Below, piece by piece: positions 20,814-29,200 of a stretch of DNA of 43,923 bases; positions within the stretch are counted from its first letter, which is position 1, and every line of letters starts with the position of its first letter. The notes under the pieces were generated by a model. The model saw nothing but the letters and a program-made list of their open reading frames with translations, ran no database searches and was not told the origin of the DNA. Where the stretch lies: the IMG/VR virus record IMGVR_UViG_3300023063_000046, positions 1-43,923 of that record; one strand, written 5' to 3'. Both the position numbers and the translations under genes were made by a program. This DNA is from a virus.

Positions 20814-21785
20814 CTAGAAGTTTTCCATGAATTTTATATAGCAATGCTCTCTTATAAACCCCTTAGGACCTAAAAGTGTATTACTTGTACTATCAGAGTT
20901 ATACGTTGTAAAGGATGAGCTACTAAAATCGTTGTACAGTTCTCTAAAATTAGTTAACCCTGTTTTTACATGATGATTGTATAGCATAGGTCCCTCTGTA
21001 TCTAAGTAGTCTTTAAAATCTAAGACAGCCTCTGGTGTACGCATGCTAGGTATTAAAAAACAAATTCTAAGTGTTTTCATATTATATGAATAGATCTTAA
21101 CTAATCTAATGTTTAAAAGTATATTAGTATACCTCTCTTTAAAGTCCTTATCGTGTATTAGATCATGTGCTTGTTTACTTGTAATATTGTAGTCGTTAGT
21201 TGATGATGCTTGTTTAACTTTTTCAAGTATATACTCTAAATTAGCTACAAGATATTGCTTATTATCCTGAAGTTTGGAGAAAGTGGATTTAATTCGGTTT
21301 AAAATGATTCTATCTATTATACCTATACCCATTAATTTAAATAATATATTAATAACATTAGCCATCATTAATGGAAAGGCACACATTAAACAAATTAACC
21401 GAAATATAAATACATTTTTATTAGAGGTCTTTGAATTAATATAAAGAGCTATAAGTGTAGAAACAAATAAGGCAAGTATAGTTCCACCAAGCCCACCAAT
21501 AAGACCAGGTAAATAACTTAAATTACTAGGCAATTCTCTTACTGCTATATTTAGATAATTGCTAGAGTCAACTAAATAATTAATCCCCTCAGATGGCATA
21601 TATTCATCAAAAATAAATACAGGACATGTTTGTTCGGCATAATTATTTAGTAAACGATAAATAACATCATTACGAGGATCGTATATATATTCAATAGTAT
21701 TTGATTGAATAAGTCCCTTAGCAATACAACCATCTGGTTGGTTATGTAAACAATGTACTATTACTAAATCTTTATTATCATCCAC
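20814..21785 (-). CDS. Unknown membrane protein, 323 aa
   Basis: I do not recognise this protein. It starts MDDNKDLVIVHC and has two hydrophobic regions: YLPGLIGGLGGTILALFVST (residues about 92-117) and VFIFRLICLMCAFPLMMANV extended by about ten residues (about 124-157). A polar region with basic and acidic helices and a Ser/Thr-rich SSSSFTTYNSDSTSN stretch follow. It starts eight bases after the stop of the next upstream ORF, so the two probably share a transcript. No plasmid polymerase motif is visible. Its stop is followed in frame by atp6 and cox1 fragments. Confidence 0.65.
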   Translation of the reverse strand: MDDNKDLVIVHCLHNQPDGCIAKGLIQSNTIEYIYDPRNDVIYRLLNNYAEQTCPVFIFDEYMPSEGINYLVDSSNYLNIAVRELPSNLSYLPGLIGGLGGTILALFVSTLIALYINSKTSNKNVFIFRLICLMCAFPLMMANVINILFKLMGIGIIDRIILNRIKSTFSKLQDNKQYLVANLEYILEKVKQASSTNDYNITSKQAHDLIHDKDFKERYTNILLNIRLVKIYSYNMKTLRICFLIPSMRTPEAVLDFKDYLDTEGPMLYNHHVKTGLTNFRELYNDFSSSSFTTYNSDSTSNTLLGPKGFIREHCYIKFMENF

Positions 21786-21792
21786 ATAACGG

Positions 21793-22692
21793 TTAAAAAT
21801 TAAATCTATGAGTTAAGTTATATAATATTTTATAATAGCCTTCTGCGTGTAATCCTATACAAGAAGCCTCAGAATTAGGGATTAAGCCAGGGTGATTAAG
21901 AGTACTTTCCGCATAGCTCCTCATTGATGTTATATGTTCTATACTTATGTCAGGTTTATTTAGTAATGGATATAGTTCAGTGGGATATGACGGTACTGAT
22001 GTCATTAAATCATGCAATTTCTCCAAATTATAAGGTTGAGTAGGAATCGATGAAATCAATTCATTATTTACTATATTATTAGGACAAACAGGGCTAATAG
22101 TATAATACTTAAACCTATTAAGAGCTCCCTGATTATATGCCTTATGCAATTGTATTCCAAATAAATTTCCAAATTTAACAGGAGAAACAAACGGAGTTAA
22201 ATCTCTAAAGACTTCAGTAAGCTTATCCTTTCCGTTCGTAGAATAAAATCTCTGTTGTTTGATAAACATATTAGATTTATATTCTTTACAACCCAAACGG
22301 TTAGTTTTATTTTGTTTATAGTCAATCATACCAGAAGTTTTATCTTCTCGCGTTTGCGGAGAAACAGTTTTCTTTTTAAAGTCAACTCCCCGGGCTAGTT
22401 CCCCTCCTCCTTCTTTGAAATCAGACCCGTCTTCCATTACAGATAATCGACTAATTTTATTATCATTTATATTTACACCCATATTTGAATACAAACTAAC
22501 ACCATATGATTTCTGTAACTTACTATCACAAATGAATATAAAAGGGATAATAAACACCATATAAATTAATTCTACAGTAACACCGTAAGGCAAAGCAACA
22601 GTAATATTCATATCCTTCATGATCATACACAATGGAACAACCAATAATATAAGGATATGCAATAGAGAAAGTAATACATGTGTTTTTATCAT
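21793..22692 (-). CDS. Unknown membrane protein, 299 aa
   Basis: Unrecognised. Two N-terminal hydrophobic segments (HVLLSLLHILILLVVPLCMI, and VELIYMVFIIPFIFI) are separated by DMNITVALPYGVT. The rest is polar, with a Lys/Gly-rich centre (DGSDFKEGGGELARGVDFKK) and a conserved-looking YPTELYPLLNKPDISIEHI. The N-terminus resembles that of the GIY-YIG ORF starting at 28598 (VMNIHTTVHLGLPHGFAVDS), and the upstream regions of the two genes share a block of about 120 bp. It is paired with the 20814-21785 ORF. Confidence 0.65.
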   Translation of the reverse strand: MIKTHVLLSLLHILILLVVPLCMIMKDMNITVALPYGVTVELIYMVFIIPFIFICDSKLQKSYGVSLYSNMGVNINDNKISRLSVMEDGSDFKEGGGELARGVDFKKKTVSPQTREDKTSGMIDYKQNKTNRLGCKEYKSNMFIKQQRFYSTNGKDKLTEVFRDLTPFVSPVKFGNLFGIQLHKAYNQGALNRFKYYTISPVCPNNIVNNELISSIPTQPYNLEKLHDLMTSVPSYPTELYPLLNKPDISIEHITSMRSYAESTLNHPGLIPNSEASCIGLHAEGYYKILYNLTHRFNF

Positions 22693-23660
22693 ATTTTTTT
22701 TTTAAGATTCTGCTGGGTATTTTCGGGGAACCTTCGAACTAGTACCGTACCAACACATACTTTCTGTTGAAGTCCTCTTGATTTATTCAAGAATATTTCA
22801 CCTCACCCAGCTTCATCACTTGACATTGATCCACCCGTCCGCTTTGGCGAGGGTAGATCTTTGAATGTCCGCGCAACTACTAACAATTGTTATCTTGTTA
22901 AGGGGGGCTGGTAATTTTAATAAGACTACTGATTGTATGTTATGTGTACCCTTTATTAAATAAGGTAGAAGATTATATTACTTTATACAGTGCTCAGTCC
23001 AGAGGTTTCTGGTTCTTAAATAGAAGTTCATTGTGGCGTACTTTCTTCATTGAATCATCGTGAATACTTTCATATCCTTTACCACTGATTCTTTGGTGGG
23101 ATTCCATAATGGGAAATCTATCAAGAGAGAGACATTAAGAAACTTTACAGGTAACCATAATACAATTACTTCAAGAGTCGCAGTGGCTTCACGGGCCGTT
23201 ACTAATCCTGCTAAACCAATTTTTTTTTATCGCCTAGCGCAAAAAATGGAGGTGGTCTTTCCCCAGCCAAAGCAGTAATCACCTGATTATTAGCCTTAAA
23301 TTACAAGTCCTATATTAAATAAGGCGATACTATATAAATACTTTTCCTCTTAATAACAACCTTTTCAAAGGTCATCAGATTAAGAGACTTTTTAGTTAAC
23401 ATAAAAAAACCCCAAAACATAAACAAATCTTACTACAACACCCAAAAACACAACACGTGTAAATTCTGCAATTTTATTCGACTATACCACATGAAAAAAT
23501 AACACAAAAAATGGAAATACTTAATAGAATATAATAATTTAATGCATTACTATTTATTTATAAAACCAAATTTTAATATAGGACTCCGTAGAGCTAGAGA
23601 TTAGCTAGGCCAGTTATACCTTTACAATTTTTGAAAAAAAATGGGTTTAAATATAGATTA
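22693..23660. other. Long upstream region of the unknown gene pair
   Basis: Nearly 1 kb without a convincing gene. It has more G+C than the surrounding spacers and several stem-like segments, so it may be a structured leader or RNA. Block 23455-23590 resembles 29250-29375. TTTCCCCAGCCAAAGCAG (23262-23280) resembles TTTTCCCCAGACCAAACAG near 28994. A plus-strand ORF at 23060-23278 lacks family features. I tested for rRNA and RNase P RNA signatures by eye and found none that hold. Confidence 0.55.
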
Positions 23661-23733
23661 TAAGAAATAAGTGATTTGAACACTTAACCTGCCGTGTGTA
23701 AAACGGATGCTCTACCAACTGAGCTAATTTATT
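23661..23733 (-). tRNA. trnV: tRNA-Val (UAC), second copy with acceptor mismatch
   Basis: Same D, anticodon and T arms as the copy at 36935-37007 (anticodon loop TTTACAC; TAC). One base in the 5' acceptor strand differs (ATAA in place of AGAA), giving a T-C mismatch, and one D-loop base differs. The flanking CTGGCTAAGGCCCTGATCGG and ACAGGGCATTTTTTT are duplicated as well. It may be a non-functional copy. Confidence 0.75.
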
Positions 23734-23798
23734 TTTTGTTCTGGCTAAGGCCCTGATCGGACAGGGCATTTTTTTAAGGGGTGCTAAATAAATTTAAT

Positions 23799-24129
23799 TT
23801 AGTATTTACCTTTATAGGGTTTTCCTGTATTTCTTCTTAAATATGTAACTATACTTTGAGGAAATACACCTAAAGTTTTAGCAGCAGAAGCTATATTAGG
23901 GTGTGTAGTGATAACCCCATTACTTATTTCTGTTAAAGATAAAGGTTTACAACTTTTTTGTGGATTGTTATTTAAATCTTTTAAACCTTCTGCTGCTTCT
24001 ACTATAAATCTTCCTAAAATAGGTTTATCTGAATTTAAATGAATAGCACGAGAAATATGTCTTTTATCTATACCTAAAGCCCTTGCGGCTGAAATTATAG
24101 CATGAGCAGTAATAATACTGTTATGAGGT
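23799..24129 (-). pseudogene. C-terminal fragment of a GIY-YIG endonuclease ORF
   Basis: An open frame of about 110 codons without a nuclease domain. It has two NUMOD/helix-turn-helix repeats: IISAARALGIDKRHISRAI with NSDKPILGRF, and IASAAKTLGVFPQSIVTYL with GKPYKGKY at the end. The first is close to the ARALDIDKRYIEHYI segment of the ORF at 30741-29404. It is preceded by a TAA. It is a detached DNA-binding tail. Confidence 0.75.
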
Positions 24130-24151
24130 TAACGTTTATAAAGGTATTTAA

Positions 24152-24292
24152 TTATGTTAGTTTTACCCTTAAACTAATAATAGTTATAGTTAGTTTTACT
24201 CTTAAACTAATAATAGTTATAGTTAGTTTTACCCTTAAACTAATAATAGTTATAGTTAGTTTTACCCTTAAACTAATAATAGTTATAGTTAT
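24152..24292. repeat. 33-bp tandem repeat, four copies
   Basis: The unit TTAGTTTTACCCTTAAACTA with ATAATAGTTATAG is repeated four times, with one C/T change. It is directly followed by GGGCCAGGGCCAGGG and then tRNA-Cys copy 2. Confidence 0.92.
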
Positions 24293-24339
24293 TAAGGGCC
24301 AGGGCCAGGGACAGGGCCAGGGCCGAAATGTAATGAGAC

Positions 24340-24410
24340 AGGAATATGAAGGAGTTGAACCTTATATTAATGATCTGCAATCAAAATGCATAGCCGTATG
24401 CAACATATCC
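24340..24410 (-). tRNA. trnC: tRNA-Cys (GCA), copy 2
   Basis: Identical to 16872-16942 over the tRNA body. The shared block extends from the GGCCAGGGCC array (24296) to about 24508, 200 bp in all. Both copies could be expressed. Confidence 0.8.
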
Positions 24411-24460
24411 CTTTTTTTTGTGGCTAAGGCCCTAGATTAAAAGTAAGATTAACAGTCAAA

Positions 24461-24714
24461 TTAAGAGTCCGATTCATCATAAGAGTAAGAGTCAATATTT
24501 TTATTAAGCTTTCTAGCCAAATATTCGGTTAGTTTAGTTACCCTATTATACTCCTCTCTAACTTCTAAAGCTCTAGCCTTTAACTCCTCACTCGTCTGTT
24601 TATGTTTGTCTCTCTCATGTTGAGGTAAATAAGGGTTTTCCCCCAATTCACACTCTTTATCGCTTTCAGAAGCAAGATTAAAATTTTGCTCATATAGTTC
24701 CTTTTTTTTTCTGG
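24461..24714 (-). CDS. Small charged unknown ORF
   Basis: Open from about 24714 (RKKKELYEQNFNLASESDKE), with an internal start-like TTG, through HERDKHKQTSEELKARALEV, a probable coiled coil, to NKNIDSYSYDESDS. The same C-terminal peptide with one change lies just after the rps3-fusion stop at 17037-16995, in the duplicated tRNA-Cys block. No start codon is clear and it may be a remnant of a chimeric ORF tail. Confidence 0.35.
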
Positions 24715-24935
24715 CTAAGGCCCTTGCAGTTATTAAAGTGAGAAAGAATTATTAAATAAACAGAACTGTTTACCTTATCTTTTTTATAATGTGAATAAGT
24801 CATAATGCGATTACATACACAAGTACAAAATAAACATAATGTAACTATAATTACTAAAGTGTTAAAAAATATAAATGTTAAAATAAGTATAAACATTTCT
24901 AGTGTAATTCTAAAGCATCTTTTATGTATGAACAA
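24678..24935 (-). CDS. Small membrane ORF starting in the duplicated atp6 tail
   Basis: 85 codons with TGA as Trp. The first 25 residues, MFIHKRCFRITLEMFILILT and on, are the alternate frame of the atp6 3' end and are identical to the start of the 26135 ORF. It then diverges into a hydrophobic, Cys-rich segment (TLVIIVTLCLFCTCVCN). The product is unknown and may not be real. Confidence 0.35.
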
Positions 24936-25082
24936 GACAAGACCACAAACACTTGAGATTGTATAAATGCAATCCTAATTCTAGCCCTGAAAAGGCTATT
25001 ATAAATGCTAGTGGTAATAAACCTAGTATGAAGAAAATAAATCCTGAATTCATAATATTGTATGTAAATCCACTAATCTCTG
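24857..25082 (-). pseudogene. Duplicated atp6 3' end, frameshifted
   Basis: About 220 bp nearly identical to 26060-26282. It encodes SGFTYNIMNSGFIFFILGLL and PLAFIIAFSGLELG, then one missing base (AATCCTAATT against AATCCCTAATT) shifts the frame, so the end reads LHLYNLKCLWSC. The real atp6 stop equivalent is at 24899. With 26060-26282 it forms direct repeats around the chimeric ORF. Confidence 0.9.
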
Positions 25083-25091
25083 AACAGACCA

Positions 25092-26135
25092 CTAAATCTT
25101 TCCATTTTCCCTTAAATGATCTATAATTCCCCAAACATCTGTTTTATCCGGTAATACCTGGTTAAATAAAGAACGTTTAGTATGATATAATTCACTTAAT
25201 TGACTACAGACTCTTCCATTTCCTGGGGTATCCTCATAAAATAATTGCTGTTTAGAATCGAAATTAAATTTAAGTTCGGAAAGATGAATTTTCTGCCAAT
25301 AAACCCTACCATCTGCATTTACACCGTTTTCTATTCTTAGATAATAATGAGCCTTTCTTTCTAAGTAGTCTGTGAAATTAGTGTTAGTACCAGTGCCTGT
25401 ATCTGTACCTAAATTAGATACAACTCCTGTACCTTCATTAATACTCAAATAGACACCAGTATCTTCCCCCGCTAAATGATGATCTAGACCTAAACAGATA
25501 TTATTTAAATCAACAAAAAATTGAGAAAAGTCTAAACTTGATATACATGCATAGGTAGCCATAACAATTGTGTTAATTAACAATAATAAAAAATTAATGA
25601 ATACAAAAATTAATATATTTAAAGGTAGTTTAAGTGAAAATTCTACTAAATCCCCTAGTTTAGTGTATATATAAGCTAAAATATTAGATATAGTTACCTT
25701 GATATAATAGAAATAGTTAATTAACATTGTAATCAATACAATGTTAAATAATACCGCTAATACAGTAGGATAGGATATAGCACTATCTTGGGGGTAAGGT
25801 CCTAAAAATGTAGGTGGATCACAGTGAATAACTATTGGCATAAACCAATGACTACTTACTCAAGTTTTTAATCCAAAGGATCCATTACGTGTTTTAGACA
25901 TAATAAGTATATATTGTGCATTAGATTTAACAAAACCTCTTAATATTGTGGAGGCTAAATTGTTCAAAGAAGAGCGTAAAATTGTTAAACTACCAACATA
26001 TCTTAATTTAAATACTAGACCAGTAAAGATAATAAAATAAATAGTAGTTTTCACTAAAAGGTTAAAAAATATAAATGTTAAAATAAGTATAAACATTTCT
26101 AGTGTAATTCTAAAGCATCTTTTATGTATGAACAA
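25092..26135 (-). CDS. Chimeric membrane ORF: atp6 alternate frame, rps3 tail, cox2-like motif, unknown domain
   Basis: 347 codons with TGA as Trp. It starts MFIHKRCFRITLEMFILILT in an alternate frame of the atp6 3' end, overlapping the atp6 stop. Then comes about 55 residues of the rps3 C-terminus (RGFVKSNAQYILIMSKTRNG and KTWVSSHWF), with only a few differences from the real gene. HCDPPTFLGPYPQDSA follows and resembles the cox2 N-terminus CDAPRxWGxYFQxSA. Three hydrophobic segments (VLAVLFNIVLITMLINYFYY; ILIFVFINFLLLLINTIVMA) and a soluble domain with a TGTGTNTN linker come next, ending DHLRENGKI. The unknown part is not assigned. The frame is open throughout, so the fusion may be expressed. 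Confidence 0.68.
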
Positions 26136-26282
26136 GACAAGACCACAAATACTTGAGATTGTATAAATGCAATCCCTAATTCTAGCCCTGAAAAGGCTAT
26201 TATAAATGCTAGTGGTAATAAACCTAGTATGAAGAAAATAAATCCTGAATTCATAATATTGTATGTAAATCCACTAAGTATA
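26060..26282 (-). repeat. Direct repeat covering the atp6 3' end (functional copy)
   Basis: Partner of 24857-25082. The two copies flank about 0.98 kb that holds most of the chimeric ORF at 25092-26135. This layout fits either a duplication made on insertion or a later recombination. Confidence 0.85.
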
Positions 26283-29200
26283 TTTAATAGCATATGTCCA
26301 GAAAGTCGTTCAACAAATTCATCCTCAAATTATGCTATTTATTAGCATAAGTAAACTTTTATTACTATATAATGCAATTAGGAGGTCTCCGGGTAAAGTA
26401 CCCGGCGTATACCACAGTATTCTAGTTTACTAGTTTGAACAAATATTTTCCTTTAAAAGGTTTAGTTCTATTTTCTTTTAAGTATAAAGATATACTGGGT
26501 TGACGACTTATCCGCTGTTAGCGCCAATATAAGAAAAGCAACAATATAATATCAACCAACTGCACACTTTTTTGTTATAATATAACTTAAATTAATTTAA
26601 AAAGATATTTATTTCTAAATGGAGTAGTACGTTTTCGATTAAAATAAGTAGAAATACTAGCTGCAGATATACCTAGAGCTTCGGCTGCTGAACTAACCGA
26701 AGAATATCTAGTAATTTCATTAGTATGAATATTGGTAACTTCTATAGTCTTTGAATAACGTTTAACAAAAGAGTCCACCTTGGTGATAATAAATCCTTTA
26801 ATAGTGCTAATTTGTTCATTTGTAGACGAAGACTCATTATTTTTAAGATAGTTTGAAAGACGTTTACTAGATATCTCCAAGTATTGGCAAGCGGCTTTCA
26901 TTGTAGAGAATTGTTTGGTAACACCTGAAGCCTTATCAGTTAATAAGACAGCTTGTCTTTCATTAGTAAGCCCAGATGTGGAAGGTAAATATAAACCAGA
27001 TTTTACTTTAGTAATTGTATAGCCATTGTAAAGTTTAGAACTAATTAAATATCTCTTAACCGTAGTCATGTGTACCCCTAGGAATTGAGCAGCTTGCGCC
27101 ATAGAAGTGAATTGTTGGCTATCACCTGTTTGACTATTAGAAAGAACGACTGGCTGTCTAAAAGGATTACTATTAGCCATATTCTCTAATTGAGTTTTAG
27201 ATAATTTTCGTCCTAACATGACTTCTCTCTTAGATTTAAGGAACTCCACCGATAGATTTCTACTTTTCGATGCTATACTCATGAGTTTAAGAGAAGCTAC
27301 GCTATGTTTGTATCCTAGGTTTGACCCTGCTATTTTTAGTATATTATATTCTGGCTTAAATTTATCCAAGTAAAATTGCTCTCTGGCCAGTACTTCCACC
27401 TTTGAGCAATATTCTAATATTTCCAATCTAAATCCGGCATAACCATATTTTAAAAGTGCCTTACAAATGAGAGATTTTCCCCGCTTACTATCTGATAAAT
27501 AGCTATTATTAAAGTACCGTCTGAATCTGATCTGAGGCTCGTTAGTCTTTTCTATTTTGTCTCGTTTACCTTTTCTACTTGGTATCGTTTTTTCACTATA
27601 AATGAACCTTGATGTTTGCTAAGCCTTTTAGATATGGCAGGTTGTGTAACACCCATTGCTTCTGCCGCTTTTTTTATAGAAGTATATACAGAAGTTTCAT
27701 TTGTTTTTAAGTCTACAACCTTGAGGGCTGTCCCGCTATCTGCACTCATTCTAGCTTTCATTGATTCTGAAAGAAAGGATTTACCTATTTTGGCTAAAGT
27801 AATTAAGGCTCTTACTTCTTTACTGTGTGTTTTTCCAAAATTTGGGTTATTCAAACCTTTATTTGCCAAACTAAGTAATTTTTTAGTTTGTTCAGTAAGT
27901 TTACGCCCTTGAGCAGCTTGACTCATTTTTAGCCGGCTTTCCTCTGAATGCTTAGTTCCAAGTCTTGAACCTGCGGTAGTGAGTATATTATATTCAGGTT
28001 TTAATAAATCAATATAATATTGTTCTCTACTTATGACGTTTTCTGCTGTACAGTATTCTAGTATTTCTAATTGGAAGTTTAAGTAACCATATTTTAAAAT
28101 TGCGCTATAAATCATGCTTTTACCTTTGACTAATTCGGAGGAAATATTCCTAAAGCTATAGTACTTTCTAAATCTTGTTGTTAGATTTACACTACTACCA
28201 ATATAGGTATTACCATTTACCTTGTTAACTCAACGATAAACACCTGCTTTATTATTATAATTTTTTAGTATGACTGATTTGTTCAAAAAAGCGTCAGGAT
28301 ATGTTACAACAGGAATAAGGCTGCTGCTTTCCACTGGTTGATCATTTATATCCAACTCCGCTGGATTTATAGTAGAATAAGGTCTAGCGTTCGAAATATA
28401 CGCTAACGGCAGACAAAATAAGGGACTAATTAAATTCATACAGTCACTTTGGCGAATAGAATCCACGGCGAAGCCGTGTGGTAAACCAAGATGGACAGTA
28501 GTATGGATGTTCATAACCAACATACCTAATATGACAACCAATAATAAAAAGACAAGTAGCGCCTTTCCAAGATAAAGTAATAAATTTGTGTTTTTCATTT
28601 GTTTTTTATATAATGCTTCGTATAAACCCTCTGCATGGTTTTACAGGAATAGCTCGCTCCTTTTGTCTACTAGCTTATAGTGTTACCTGAGACCTGTAAG
28701 ATTCACCCATGACCGCCTGCGTCATAGGCTATATAACATTGACATCGTGTTATAAATACTTAGCTACACTGATTTCTGTCCCAATCCATCTGAGTTATGT
28801 CAGACATTTCTCACCTGATGTTATATTACGACTACACTCCTTGAGGACCAGACTAACGCTATTGAGAGTAGCGCATACTCGTCTTAGTTTCCGGCTAGTG
28901 TTCTCAGAAGGGCTGATGATGTTATTTAGATTGGAGATTTACAGTGATCTCTAACCCTTTAATAATTAAGGTTGATGTTTAACACCTTTAGTTTTCCCCA
29001 GACCAAACAGAGGACTAAGCATTCTAGAACTGGAATCCATACCCTTTCCACGCGCAAAGGCGATAAATTACCACCCTCGCAAGGCAAGTGCGGTAGGGTA
29101 TAAACAAGTGGAGGAAGGGTATGGAAAATAATTTAATACTAAAAAACACACCTACGGTCTCCGACCCTCCACGGGTGGAACCTGAAACAAGGTAAAAAAA

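Noticed and set aside
23060-23278. Plus-strand ORF of 72 codons
   Set aside because: No family features, opposite to the strand of all genes, in a region that looks structured and noncoding.
22693-23400. rRNA or RNase P RNA in the higher-GC region
   Set aside because: No conserved rRNA core or RNase P signature (such as GAGGAAAGTCC) could be matched, so it is left unassigned.
24102-24440. Plus-strand ORF with an 11-residue repeat and GQ repeats
   Set aside because: It is only the translation of the 33-bp tandem repeat and the GGCCAG array, and it runs across tRNA-Cys.
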